Under the pieces are notes generated by a model, which was given only the letters and a program-made list of their open reading frames with translations, had not been told where the DNA came from and did no database searches. Positions 8,501 through 16,711 of a stretch of DNA of 64,000 nt are shown here, one piece after another. The stretch's first letter is position 1. Every line of letters begins with the position of its first letter. Origin of the DNA: Amycolatopsis pretoriensis (GTDB taxonomy: Bacteria > Actinomycetota > Actinomycetes > Mycobacteriales > Pseudonocardiaceae); NCBI RefSeq assembly GCF_900107925.1, contig NZ_FNUJ01000009.1, forward strand, positions 310,001-374,000. Reading direction: 5' to 3'. The translations under genes were made by a program, and so were the position numbers.

Positions 8501-8779
8501 CTGGCGGTGCTGCTGGGCGCGATCAAGGGCAGCAACGAGCCCGGCGGGGCGCGGCTGGTGTACGTCGCGAAGTCCAACAAGCAGACGGGATCGACCGAAC
8601 GGTCGCAGCCGCCGTTGGACGAGGTGGGCGGCAAGCAGTGGCTGGAGCTGGTCCGCGACGCGGCGGCTTCGGCGGCGGGGCCGGACTACCAGGCCCAGGA
8701 GAACCCCGACTGTGACCGCTGCCCGGCCCGCGGCTGCTGCCCGCTGCGCCCCGAAGGCAGGCAGGTGCCGGGCCCGTGA
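5522..8779 (+). CDS. adnA: AdnA-like UvrD-family helicase-nuclease subunit
   Basis: About 1,085 residues. Walker A is GGPGTGKTS (about 60-68), motif II is VDDAHH, motif III is GDPDQNVFSFRG, the late motifs include LFYLAMSRAKQTLL, and a C-terminal RecB-type nuclease has GRVDRVELDAEGRPVIVDIKTGK. One Cys in LTKCPLRW and the trio in CDRCPARGC near the end form the four-Cys iron-sulfur signature of AddB-type nucleases. Motif II has DD and H where active UvrD motors have DExQ, fitting reports that the AdnA motor is the weaker one. With AdnB it should resect double-strand breaks. The GTG start at 5522 is uncertain; GTG 5567 is an alternative. Confidence 0.87.
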   Translation: MPVRHPGERAWFHRWVNARRTGRADARLVRPPLTDAPTFTWDDGARRVLSAPGGFRRVLGGPGTGKTSLLASAATRRIAEGADPESVLVLTTSRKAADALRADITRRLTFDPESARPLPRTVREPLVRTVHSYAYSLLRLEAMAEELPPPRLLAGAEQDVVVRELLAGDLDEEAGYWPEQLRPALMVPGFAEELRDLLMRAAERGLGPEDLAELGRRRGREEWIAAGQFWAQYEEVTQLQGAGGNALGVASSPALDAAELVTSALLALEDDDELRMRERTRVRHLFVDDAHHLDPLQTSLVRVIGHTAAEFVVAGDPDQNVFSFRGADASLFADADPDGSRTVTLTTAHRLAPAVRLAVAKIGATLPGASQHRKILPPAGASGGNVRVRVMPTPAAEASWIADQLRRAHLVDGVPWSEIAVLVRSPARTFLVLQRALRAAGVPIGSATEELPLARQPAVRPLLAVLKLAPAPDLLDVDLAEMLLSSALGGADPLALRRLRRGLRRLELAGGGQRSSDELLVEALRGGDILAGLADAESEPVRRVGGLLRVTHQAVARGDGVEQVLWQLWTESRLQEKLLKQVERGGSLGAQADRDLDAVVALFDAAGRYVDRLPRASVASFADYLGAQQIAGDTLAPAAVPSDGVSLLTAHAAAGREWTVVAVAGVQEGAWPDLRLRGSVLGVERLKDLMSGVDDDAVSQTAPILAEERRLFYLAMSRAKQTLLVTAVSGEDEQPSRFLDDLEENGADDGGLDSRMKPPGRSLVLAELVGELREVVCDDKADPVRRRRAAKQLARLADAKVPGAHPSTWYGLLPASTDEPVHRPGDLVRISPSTVEILTKCPLRWMIERHGGSDPAQLAAVTGTLVHGLAQAVASGRTEAELQAALDEAWVRVDAGAPWFSRRERRRVEQMLQNFVTWLERSRAELKAAGVEQDIEVELPAGGEDEVRVLLRGRVDRVELDAEGRPVIVDIKTGKVPVSGKDAEEHPQLAAYQLAVLLGAIKGSNEPGGARLVYVAKSNKQTGSTERSQPPLDEVGGKQWLELVRDAAASAAGPDYQAQENPDCDRCPARGCCPLRPEGRQVPGP

Positions 8780-8793
8780 CCGACTCGACCACG

Positions 8794-8860
8794 GCGGCAC
8801 TTTCACGTGAAAGTGCCGCTTTGCGCGGCAAAGCGGAGCTTTCACGTGAAAGCTCCGCTT
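8794..8860. repeat. Paired TTTCACGTGAAA palindromes between adnA and adnB
   Basis: Two perfect palindromes, 26 bp at 8794-8819 and 30 bp at 8831-8860, share the core TTTCACGTGAAA. The stretch between them forms a third inverted repeat, CCGCTTTG (8816-8823) with CAAAGCGG (8829-8836), so alternative hairpins exclude one another. The element begins 15 bases after the adnA stop and ends 14 bases before the adnB start. It fills almost the whole gap of what should be a single operon. The same core recurs at 27.6 and 40.0 kb. Confidence 0.9.
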
Positions 8861-8873
8861 GGGGGGTGGGCGG

Positions 8874-11800
8874 GTGAGTCCGCTTGTCGTCGCCAATCCT
8901 GTGGAGCCTGCCGAGCTTGCCGATGCCCTCGGGCTGCACCGGCCCACCCCTGAGCAAGCCACGGTGATCGCCGCGCCTGTCGAACCTTCTCTGGTCGTCG
9001 CCGGGGCAGGGGCCGGGAAGACCGAAACCATGGCCGCGCGGGTGGTCTGGCTGGTGGCCAACGGGATCGTCAGCCCCGACCGCGTCCTCGGCCTCACCTT
9101 CACCAGGAAAGCTGCGCGCCAGCTCGGGGAACGCGTCCGCGCGCGGCTGCGGCGGCTCGCCGGGTCCGGGCTGCTCGACCGGCTCGACCCCTCCGGCGGC
9201 CTGCGGTCCACTGTGGTCGCCGGCGAGCCGACCGTCCTCACCTACCACGCCTACGCCGGCCGCCTGCTCTCCGAACACGGCCTCCGCCTCCCCGTCCAGC
9301 CGGGTGTGCGGCTGCTGTCGGAAACGTCGTCGTGGCAGATCGCGCACCGGGTCGTGTCCACTTGGGACAACGAGCTCGACACCGATCGCGTCCCACCCAC
9401 CGTCACCGCGGACCTCCTGCAGCTCGCGGGCGAACTGGGCGAGCACCTCATCTCGGTCGACCAGCTAGCCGAGTACACGACGTGGATGTGCCGCGTCATC
9501 GAGAACGCCCCGCGCGCCAAGGGACAGCGGGCCGCACTCCCGCAGAAGCTCACCGAAATCATGGCCGCGCAGCACTTCCGGCTCGCGCTGCTCCCGCTCG
9601 TCGAGGACTACCACCGCCGCAAGCGCAACGAAGGCGCGCTCGACTTCGCCGACCAGATGTCCCTGGCCGCCCAGCTCGCCGGCAACTACCCGTCGGTCGT
9701 GCGCGGGGAGCGGGAACGCTACGGCGCCGTCCTGCTCGACGAGTACCAGGACACCGGGCACGCCCAGCGCGTCCTGCTGCGGGCGCTGTTCGGCGGCGTC
9801 GAAAACCAGCCGATGCCGGTCACCGCGGTCGGCGATCCCGCGCAGGCCATCTACGGCTGGCGCGGCGCCAGCGCGGCCAACCTGCCCCGCTTCACTACGG
9901 ATTTTCCCCGCCACGACGGGGAAAAACTCGTTCCCGCACATGAATTCGGCCTGCTGACCAGCTTCCGCAACCCGCCGGAGATCCTCGACCTCGCCAACGC
10001 GATCGCCGAACCGCTGCGGGCGCGCGGGCTCGGCGTCGAACGGCTTCGGGCGCGCGAAGGCGCCGGTCCGGCGGACATCGCGGCCGCGCTGCTGCCGGAC
10101 ATCCGCGCCGAGCGCGAGTGGGTGGCCGACGCGATGGCGCGGCGCTGGCACACCCAGCAGGAAGAGACGGGCAAACCGCCGACGGCCGCCGTGCTCGTGC
10201 GGCGCCGCGCCGACATGGCGCCCATCGCCGCCGAACTGCGAGCGCGCGGGCTGCCGGTCGAGGTCGTCGGGCTCGGCGGCCTGCTCGACGAACCCGAGGT
10301 CGCGGACCTCGTGTCGACGCTGAAGGTGCTCGCCGACCCGTTGTCCGGCAGCGCGGCGGCCCGGCTGCTGACCGGCGCGCGCTGGCGGCTCGCGGCCGCC
10401 GACGTCGCCGCGCTGTGGCGCCGGGCCGGCGAACTGTCCAGCCCGGAGAAGGCGTCGGACGAGCCGGAACTGGTCGTGGAGCGCGTCGAACAGGCCGGGC
10501 TGATCGACGCGATCGACGAGCCGGGTGCGCCGGAGCGGTACTCCGAAGAGGGCTTCAAACGGATCCGGCGGATCGGCTGGGAGCTCGCGGCGCTGCGGCG
10601 GCGGCTCGACCAGTCGCTGCCGGAGCTCGTCGCCGACGTCGAACGCACGATGCTCCTCGACGTCGAATCGTTGGCGCGCCCGGGATCCGCCGGGCGCGCG
10701 CACCTGGACGCGTTCGCCGAGGTCGTCACCGACTACGCCGAAACGGCGCCGACGGCGACCCTGCTGTCCTTTGTGGACTACCTGAACACCGCCGCGCACG
10801 CCGAAGACGGGCTGACCCCGGGCGAGGTCGAGGTCGTGCCGGACCGCGTGCAGGTGCTGACCGTGCACTCGGCGAAGGGCCTCGAATGGGAGGTCGTCGC
10901 CGTCCCGCACCTGGTGCAGGACGTCTTCCCGGGCCGGCGGCGGTCGTCGTCGTGGCTGCGGACGGCGACGTCGCTGCCGGCCGCGTTGCGCGGTGACTCG
11001 CAGGACCTGCCGGAACTGCGGATCGCCGAAGGCTACGACCGCAAGGAAGTCCAAGAAGGACTGGAGCTGCACGAAGCCGGGTTCGTCGAGCGGGAGCAGG
11101 CGGAAGAACGGCGGCTCTGCTACGTCGCGCTGACGCGGTCCGAGCACGCGCTCATCGTGTCCGGGCACTGGTGGAACGAAAGCAGCAGCCGGTACAAGGG
11201 GCCGTCGGAGTTCCTGACGGAAATCGGTGACGTCCTGCGCGAGACGAGTGTCGGGCAGCTCGCGGAGTGGGCGCCGGAGCCGGAGAAGGAGGACGAGAAC
11301 CCGCTGGTCTCGGACTCGCGGAAGGCTCGCTGGCCGGTCGATCCGCTGGCCGACCGCCGCACCGGCGTGCAGACCGGGGTGGAGCTCGTCTCCGAGGCTA
11401 TGTCCACTGTGGACGAGGAGGAAGAGTCCGAAGAGGACGATCCGGACGGCTGGCTGACCGACACCGACGTCCTGCTCGAGGAGTGGGCGCGCAAGGACGA
11501 CCACGTCCACCGGGTCCCGCTGCCGTCGCGGCTGACGGTGAGCCAGCTGGTCTCGCTGGCCGACGACGCGGGCAAGCTGGCGGCGGACCTGCGGCGTCCG
11601 CTCCCGATGGAGCCCAACAGCTTCGCCCGCCGCGGCACGGAGTTCCACGGCTGGCTGGAGCGCCGCTTCTCGGGCGACCAGCTCATCGAGATCGACGACC
11701 TCCCGGGCGCGGCCGACTTCGGCGAGGCCCCCGACGCGGATTTCGAAGAGCTGCAAGCGGAGTTCGAGAAGAGCGAGTGGGCCACGCGGGTGCCGCACGC

Positions 11801-12116
11801 GGTCGAGGTGTCCTTCACGGCCGACGTCGAGGGCATCACCCTGCGCGGCCGGATGGACGCGGTGTTCGTCGACCCGGACGGCGGCTGGACGATCGTCGAC
11901 TGGAAGACGGGCTCGGTGCCGCCGGAGTCCAGGCAGCCGGCGCTGGCGGTCCAGCTGGCGGCGTACCGGATGGCGTGGGCGGCGATGAAGAACGTCCCGG
12001 TGGAGCGGGTCCGCGCGGCGTTCCACTACGTCCGCGCGAACCGCACGATCCGCCCGGCGGACCTCCTGGACCCCGAGGGCCTGGGCCGGCTGCTTCGGGA
12101 CATCCCCGAGGCGTGA
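8874..12116 (+). CDS. adnB: AdnB-like UvrD-family helicase-nuclease subunit
   Basis: About 1,080 residues with a complete motor: Walker A GAGAGKT (44-50), motif II LLDEYQDT, motif III GDPAQAIYGWRGA, motif V VLTVHSAKGLEWEVVAVPHL, motif VI LCYVALTRSEHAL. A C-terminal nuclease follows with GRMDAVFVDPDGGWTIVDWKTG. An acidic linker (DEEEESEEDDPDG) separates motor and nuclease, and no Cys cluster is seen. In mycobacteria AdnB is the lead motor of the AdnAB complex that processes DNA ends. GTG at 8874 is chosen because of the GGGTGGG site before it; the TTG at 8859 lies inside a palindrome. Confidence 0.9.
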   Translation: MSPLVVANPVEPAELADALGLHRPTPEQATVIAAPVEPSLVVAGAGAGKTETMAARVVWLVANGIVSPDRVLGLTFTRKAARQLGERVRARLRRLAGSGLLDRLDPSGGLRSTVVAGEPTVLTYHAYAGRLLSEHGLRLPVQPGVRLLSETSSWQIAHRVVSTWDNELDTDRVPPTVTADLLQLAGELGEHLISVDQLAEYTTWMCRVIENAPRAKGQRAALPQKLTEIMAAQHFRLALLPLVEDYHRRKRNEGALDFADQMSLAAQLAGNYPSVVRGERERYGAVLLDEYQDTGHAQRVLLRALFGGVENQPMPVTAVGDPAQAIYGWRGASAANLPRFTTDFPRHDGEKLVPAHEFGLLTSFRNPPEILDLANAIAEPLRARGLGVERLRAREGAGPADIAAALLPDIRAEREWVADAMARRWHTQQEETGKPPTAAVLVRRRADMAPIAAELRARGLPVEVVGLGGLLDEPEVADLVSTLKVLADPLSGSAAARLLTGARWRLAAADVAALWRRAGELSSPEKASDEPELVVERVEQAGLIDAIDEPGAPERYSEEGFKRIRRIGWELAALRRRLDQSLPELVADVERTMLLDVESLARPGSAGRAHLDAFAEVVTDYAETAPTATLLSFVDYLNTAAHAEDGLTPGEVEVVPDRVQVLTVHSAKGLEWEVVAVPHLVQDVFPGRRRSSSWLRTATSLPAALRGDSQDLPELRIAEGYDRKEVQEGLELHEAGFVEREQAEERRLCYVALTRSEHALIVSGHWWNESSSRYKGPSEFLTEIGDVLRETSVGQLAEWAPEPEKEDENPLVSDSRKARWPVDPLADRRTGVQTGVELVSEAMSTVDEEEESEEDDPDGWLTDTDVLLEEWARKDDHVHRVPLPSRLTVSQLVSLADDAGKLAADLRRPLPMEPNSFARRGTEFHGWLERRFSGDQLIEIDDLPGAADFGEAPDADFEELQAEFEKSEWATRVPHAVEVSFTADVEGITLRGRMDAVFVDPDGGWTIVDWKTGSVPPESRQPALAVQLAAYRMAWAAMKNVPVERVRAAFHYVRANRTIRPADLLDPEGLGRLLRDIPEA

Positions 12117-12123
12117 GCGATCA

Positions 12124-12201
12124 GCTGAAGGGCACCTTCGTAAGATGTAATGCGACGAAGGTGCCCTTCAGCGCGTCAGATGCACTGAAGGGGCCCTTCA
12201 G
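12124..12201. repeat. Iterated palindromes, GAAGG-CCTTC family (locus 1)
   Basis: A 17-base arm at 12124-12140 is perfectly inverted at 12156-12172 with a 15-base loop. A third unit, CTGAAGGGGCCCTTCAG, follows at 12185-12201. Unit starts are spaced 31 and 29 bases. The element begins 8 bases after the adnB stop and ends 1 base before the stop codon of the convergent doxX-like gene. It is placed to end transcription in both directions. No T-tract is present. Confidence 0.88.
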
Positions 12202-12202
12202 C

Positions 12203-12571
12203 TCAGCCCCGGTCGCGGACCTTCAGCGCCCACGCGATCAGCGGCCACTGCAGCGGCAGCCGCCCCCACGCGATCGCCCGCTGGGGCGCCGGTGCGGCGG
12301 AAGCGTCCATCGCCATCTTCACGTTGCCCGGGAACACCCCCAGGAACAGCAGCGCCGCCGCCAGACCGCCGAGCCGGCGGGTGCGCGGATGAGCCACCGC
12401 GGCCCCCACCGCCAGCTCCGCGACGCCCGAACCGTACGTCCACGCCCGCCGGGACCCCGGCAGCGAAGCCGGGATCAGCCCGTCGAACGGCTTCGGGACC
12501 GCGAAGTGCAGGACGCCCATCACGCCCAGCGCACCGGCCAGGAAGTGGGCCGGTCGTTGTGAGTTGGCCAT
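12203..12571 (-). CDS. DoxX-family membrane protein
   Basis: A 122-residue protein with the DoxX-like pattern of four hydrophobic segments: FLAGALGVMGVLHF, GVAELAVGAAVA, GLAAALLFLGVFPGNVKMA and LPLQWPLIAWALKV. PFDGLIPASLPG and the PGNVKMAMDA loop are typical of the short DoxX group. The family includes quinone-linked and redox-stress membrane proteins, but the role here is unknown. The ATG at 12571 gives a normal family length; an upstream extension would run into low-quality sequence. Confidence 0.82.
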   Translation of the reverse strand: MANSQRPAHFLAGALGVMGVLHFAVPKPFDGLIPASLPGSRRAWTYGSGVAELAVGAAVAHPRTRRLGGLAAALLFLGVFPGNVKMAMDASAAPAPQRAIAWGRLPLQWPLIAWALKVRDRG

Positions 12572-12650
12572 GACCTGATCGTTCCACGCGGCGGCCGGGT
12601 ACTCCGTTCGGCTATCCTCCGGGCGTGAGTGACGCTCGACACCAGCCAGC

Positions 12651-13730
12651 ATGAAGGCCCTGAGGCGGTTGCCGCTGGGCAGTCTCACCGATCGGCCGGA
12701 CCACGAGCTCGTCGGCGTCCTCAAGATGCCCGAACTCACGGTCAGCCCGCTCCGCTCCATCGTGAAGCGGATCATCGGTGCGACACTGGCGCTGCTGCTG
12801 ACCGTGATCATCGTGTACGTCGACCGCGACGGCTACCGCGACGCCAACGGCGACGGCCTGTCCCTGCTCGACAGCCTGTACTACGCCACCGTTTCGCTCT
12901 CGACGACCGGCTACGGCGACATCGCGCCCGCCACGTCGTCCGCCCGCCTGGTGAACGTTCTGGTGATCACCCCGTTGCGGGTGCTCTTCCTGATCGTCCT
13001 GGTCGGGACCACCCTGGAGGTGCTCACCGAGCGCTCCCGGCAGGCGTTCAAGATCCAGAAGTGGAGGACGAAGGTGCGCGACCACACGGTCGTCGTCGGG
13101 TTCGGCACCAAGGGCCGGTCCGCCGTCAACGCCCTGCTCGGCGACGAGAACATCGAACCCGGGCAGATCGTCGTCGTCGACACCGACCAGCAGGCCCTCG
13201 ACGCGGCGAGCGCGCTCGGCCTCGTCGCCGTGCACGGCTCGGCCACCCGGTCCGACGTCCTGCGCGTCGCCGCGGTGCAGCACGCCCGCGCGGTCGTCGT
13301 CGCCCCGAACCGCGACGACACGGCGGTGCTCGTCACGCTCACCGCCCGCGAGCTGGCGCCCAAGGCGCACATCGTGGCGTCGGTGCGGGAGGCGGAGAAC
13401 GTCCACCTGCTCAAGCAGTCGGGCGCCAACCAGGTCGTCGTCTCCAGCGAGACGGCCGGGCGGCTGCTCGGCATGGCGACGTCGACGCCGCTGGTCGTCG
13501 ACATCATGGAGGACCTGCTCACGCCCGAGTCGGGTCTGGCGATCGCCGAGCGGCCGGTCGAGCCGTCCGAAGAGGGCGGGTCGCCGCGGCACCTGTCCGA
13601 CCTGGTGCTCGGCCTGGTCCGCGACGGCGTCCTGTACCGCGTCGACGCCCCGCAAGCCGACGCGATCGAGCCCGGCGACAAGCTGCTCTACGTCCGGAAG
13701 GTGACGCAGGCGGAGAAGATCGAGCGGTAA
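12651..13730 (+). CDS. Two-TM potassium channel with RCK (TrkA-N) domain
   Basis: A 359-residue channel subunit. The first membrane helix spans about 38-57, a pore loop with selectivity filter TTGYGD is at 85-90, and the second helix is about 100-122. A cytoplasmic RCK domain starts near 143 with the Rossmann motif VVVGFGTKGRSAV. A TrkA-C-like end contains DLVLGLVRDGVLYRV. Such proteins form tetrameric K+ channels gated by ligands on the RCK ring. The gene follows adnAB, as Rv3200c does in mycobacteria. The start could also be ATG 12726. Confidence 0.92.
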   Translation: MKALRRLPLGSLTDRPDHELVGVLKMPELTVSPLRSIVKRIIGATLALLLTVIIVYVDRDGYRDANGDGLSLLDSLYYATVSLSTTGYGDIAPATSSARLVNVLVITPLRVLFLIVLVGTTLEVLTERSRQAFKIQKWRTKVRDHTVVVGFGTKGRSAVNALLGDENIEPGQIVVVDTDQQALDAASALGLVAVHGSATRSDVLRVAAVQHARAVVVAPNRDDTAVLVTLTARELAPKAHIVASVREAENVHLLKQSGANQVVVSSETAGRLLGMATSTPLVVDIMEDLLTPESGLAIAERPVEPSEEGGSPRHLSDLVLGLVRDGVLYRVDAPQADAIEPGDKLLYVRKVTQAEKIER

Positions 13731-13775
13731 CCGGGGCGCCTGGGTTTTGCCCGCCGGATCTGGAACCATGGCGAA

Positions 13776-14240
13776 GTGCCCCCGCGATCACTCGATCTCA
13801 AGTGGCCCACGGTGGCGATCCCCGCCGCGGCGGGCTTGCTCGTCGTGCTGCTGGCCTGGCTGGCGGGGCCGGGGCTGCTGGGCATCTCGAACGACGACCT
13901 CGGTGCGCCCGTCCAGGCCGAGGTCACCAAGCCGGCGGCGTGCGACAAGCCGGACGCCGCCGAAACAGTCAAGTTCACGGTCGCCGGGAAGACCCACGAG
14001 GGCACGCTCAACGGCTGCGGGCACGGCCAGGGCGAGCGCGTCGAGATCGGTGTGCCGGACGTGCTGCCCGATCAGGGCACGGTGACCGTACGGGCCGCGG
14101 ACACGTCGGCGGGAGCCTCGGACGCACGACGTCCGATCGGCCTGTTCCTGCTCGTGTTCGCCTGCTTCTCCGGCGGGATGTTCGTCTACCTCTGGCTGAG
14201 CATCCCGCTGCGGCCGAAGCCCGCCCCGAAGGTCAGCTGA
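13776..14240 (+). CDS. Two-TM membrane protein of unknown function
   Basis: A 154-residue protein starting with GTG. A hydrophobic helix at about 13-33 is followed by an extracytoplasmic segment of some 85 residues with two Cys (ACDKPDAAETVKF and LNGCGHGQGE), which could form a disulfide. A second helix lies near 120-142, followed by a short basic-Pro tail (RPKPAPK). No family is recognised. Its TGA overlaps the stop of the convergent metallopeptidase gene in the 8-base palindrome TCAGCTGA. Confidence 0.65.
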   Translation: MPPRSLDLKWPTVAIPAAAGLLVVLLAWLAGPGLLGISNDDLGAPVQAEVTKPAACDKPDAAETVKFTVAGKTHEGTLNGCGHGQGERVEIGVPDVLPDQGTVTVRAADTSAGASDARRPIGLFLLVFACFSGGMFVYLWLSIPLRPKPAPKVS

Positions 14241-15306
14241 CCTCGGACGACGGCGCCGCGAAGGTGTTGCAGTCGGCGATCCGGTTGCTCGTCGCGCCCG
14301 CCCGCCACCAGGACGCGTAGTGCGCGTTCGTCCCGTGGTCGTGGCTGCGGGAGGTGTTGTCGCCGCGGGTCTCCTGGTCGTTCCAGGCCTTGTTGTACAT
14401 ATCGCGGCTGATCGTGCCGCCCTGGTCGACGTGCGCGCCGAGGAACATGCCCGAGAAGCACTGGGCCTGCAGTTCCTTGCGCCGCGACATCTCCAGCCCG
14501 GCCGGGCTGTTCTGGCCGGCCTCGTAGATCTTCTGCCAGGCCGCGTCCATCAGCCCGGCGACCTCCTGGACGTGGTGGCCGTACTCGTGGGCGAACAGGG
14601 CCAGGTAGACGCCGGGGTTGTTGCCGTACTGGTCGGTCTGCAGCCCACGGAACGGGACGTACAGGTTGTTTTCGCAGTAGTACGCGGCCGTCGCGATGCC
14701 GACCTGGATGGTGCCGCACTCGGTCTCGAAGCTCGCGCCCGTCGGGAAGTGCAGCGCCGGCGGGGTGAACGGCAGGTGGTAGGCCTCGAGGAACGGCCCC
14801 CACGCCGCGTCGAGGCACTTGCTGGCGGCGGTGAAGAAGGCCTCCGCGCCGTCCTGCGTGCTCTGCCAGGCGGGGAGGTTGCAGACGCGGTTCTGCAGGC
14901 CGGCGTTCGGGTCCTGCAGGATCGGGTGGTCGGCCAGCTTGAGGATCTTCTGCGGCCCGGTCGGGCTGGGCGTCGACAGTTCGCTCGTCGGGGGCGACGC
15001 CGACGCGGGGGCGCCTGCGCCACCGGGCAGCTGCGAGGGGAGGTCCTGGGACGTCGGCGTGTCGCGGAAGTTCGCGTTGGCCGCCGGCGTCTCGCCGCGG
15101 TTGAGGACCACGATCGCGACCAGCCCGAGCACCAGCACGGCCACGGCCCCGAGGCACACGCCGATCACGGCCGCCGGGGAGCGGCGGCGCGGCGCGGCGA
15201 CGGTGTGGGGACGGCCCAGCCAGGGAAGATCCGGTTGCGCATCCGGCACCGGCGGCGGCTGGACGGTCCCGCGAGGGGGTACCCGGCCGTGGGGCGGTTG
15301 CGTCAC
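14233..15306 (-). CDS. Neutral zinc metallopeptidase (HEYGHH, YpfJ-like), membrane anchored
   Basis: A 357-residue protein. A Pro-rich cytoplasmic N-terminus (HGRVPPRGTVQPPPVP) precedes one membrane helix (AVIGVCLGAVAVLVLGLVAI), a Ser/Thr/Pro linker, and a zinc-peptidase domain with LFAHEYGHHVQEVAG. Downstream ELQAQCFSGMFLG supplies the conserved Glu region, and the chain ends with ASWWRAGATSNRIADCNTF. Substrates are unknown. GTG 15306 is preferred because upstream codons show no coding character. A second member at 23601-25106 has the same plan, so the pair flanks the MoxR cluster. Confidence 0.88.
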   Translation of the reverse strand: MTQPPHGRVPPRGTVQPPPVPDAQPDLPWLGRPHTVAAPRRRSPAAVIGVCLGAVAVLVLGLVAIVVLNRGETPAANANFRDTPTSQDLPSQLPGGAGAPASASPPTSELSTPSPTGPQKILKLADHPILQDPNAGLQNRVCNLPAWQSTQDGAEAFFTAASKCLDAAWGPFLEAYHLPFTPPALHFPTGASFETECGTIQVGIATAAYYCENNLYVPFRGLQTDQYGNNPGVYLALFAHEYGHHVQEVAGLMDAAWQKIYEAGQNSPAGLEMSRRKELQAQCFSGMFLGAHVDQGGTISRDMYNKAWNDQETRGDNTSRSHDHGTNAHYASWWRAGATSNRIADCNTFAAPSSEVS

Positions 15307-15499
15307 TAGGCAGTCCCGAAGGGTCTCGGTACGGACCGGGGGTACCCGATCCCGCCATTCAGCATATCGGGGGAACGGGGCCTCTCGCACCCGTCCGTGC
15401 GCGCGGCGTCACCGCGTCCGGACGTCACCCCAGGTCTGGCCGGGTGCAACCGGCTCTGAAAGAGTGTGGGCAACCAGGTACTGCAGGCGAGGGGCTTCG

Positions 15500-16711
15500 A
15501 TGACAGACACCGGTGGCGCGCCCGGCGGCCAGGGCGACGACACGCCGACACCCAGCCAGGGCGTCCCGCGGATTCCCGCCCCCGGAACGGGTGATCCGAA
15601 GCCCGCCGAAGACCACTCCGCGTCACCGGCGACGCCGCCGCGCGGGTGGCAGCCGCCGGACGCCCAGGCGGTCCCGGGACCGGCGACCCCGCCGGGCTGG
15701 GAACGCCCGGGTGCCGCGCCGCCCCCACCCGGCGGGCAACCGCAGTGGGGCGCCCCGCCGCAGTACCAGCAGCAGCCCTACTACCGGCAGCAGCCGCCCA
15801 GGAGCCCGCACGGGCTCGGCAAGCCGGGCGTGATCGCGCTGCGGCCGCTCAACATCGGCGACATCCTCGACGGCGCGATCACGACGATCCGCCGCCACGC
15901 GCTGCTCGTCCTCGGCATCGGCGCGGTGCTCGCGGTGGTCACGGCCGCCGTCACGTTCCTCGTGCAGAAGTTCGTCCTCGACGACCTGCAGCACCTGGCC
16001 GCGACGGCCGAGCTCGGGCCGGGTGCGACGGAGGAGGAGCTGCGCAACGCCGTGTTCGGCGCGTTCGGCGACGTGCTGCTCGCGCTCCTGCCGACGGCGC
16101 TCCTCACGACGTTGCTGACGACGGTGGCGAACGGGCTGCTGGCCGCGGTGATGGGCCGCGCGGCGCTCGGGCGCGAGGTCACCTTCGGCGTCGCCTGGCG
16201 CGAGGTGCAGCCGCGGCTGCTGCCGCTGCTGGGCGTCGGGTTCGCCTACTCGATCCTGACGACCATCGGCGTCCTGCTGTGCATCATCCCGGGTGTCGTC
16301 GCCTACGTCTTCTGGGCGCTGGCCAGCCCGGCGCTCGTGCTCGAGCGCGGCACGTTCAAGCAGGCGTTCTCGCGGTCGGTGCGGCTGGTCAGCGGCTCGT
16401 TCTGGCGCGTGTTCGGCATCCTGCTGCTGGCCGGGCTGATCGCGTACCTGTTCAACAGCATCATCCAGGTGCCGTTCAGCGTCGGCAGCGGCGTGTTCAA
16501 CGGGCTGTTCAACCCGTCGGCGCAGGTCTTCGTGCCCAGCACCGGCGACCTGCTGCTGCAGTCGGCGGGCCAGATCATCTCCGAGACCATCGCCATGCCG
16601 TTCGTCGCGCTGGTCACCGTGATCGTCTACCTCGACCAGCGGATGCGCCGCGAGGGCATGGACATCGAGCTGGCCCGCGCGGCCGGGGTCCAGCCGCCGC
16701 AGGCATGGTGA
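15500..16711 (+). CDS. Pro/Gln-rich multi-pass membrane protein of the MoxR cluster
   Basis: A 403-residue protein with about 110 disordered residues rich in Pro, Gly and Gln (PQYQQQPYYRQQPPRS). A membrane domain follows, beginning VIALRPLNIGDILDGAITTIRRHA, a signature of the glycerophosphoryl-diester-phosphodiesterase-like membrane domain family. About six hydrophobic segments are visible. GAGGGG precedes the ATG. It is the first gene of the cluster, corresponding by position to Rv3689. Its function is unknown; the disordered tail suggests protein contacts at the membrane. Confidence 0.82.
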   Translation: MTDTGGAPGGQGDDTPTPSQGVPRIPAPGTGDPKPAEDHSASPATPPRGWQPPDAQAVPGPATPPGWERPGAAPPPPGGQPQWGAPPQYQQQPYYRQQPPRSPHGLGKPGVIALRPLNIGDILDGAITTIRRHALLVLGIGAVLAVVTAAVTFLVQKFVLDDLQHLAATAELGPGATEEELRNAVFGAFGDVLLALLPTALLTTLLTTVANGLLAAVMGRAALGREVTFGVAWREVQPRLLPLLGVGFAYSILTTIGVLLCIIPGVVAYVFWALASPALVLERGTFKQAFSRSVRLVSGSFWRVFGILLLAGLIAYLFNSIIQVPFSVGSGVFNGLFNPSAQVFVPSTGDLLLQSAGQIISETIAMPFVALVTVIVYLDQRMRREGMDIELARAAGVQPPQAW

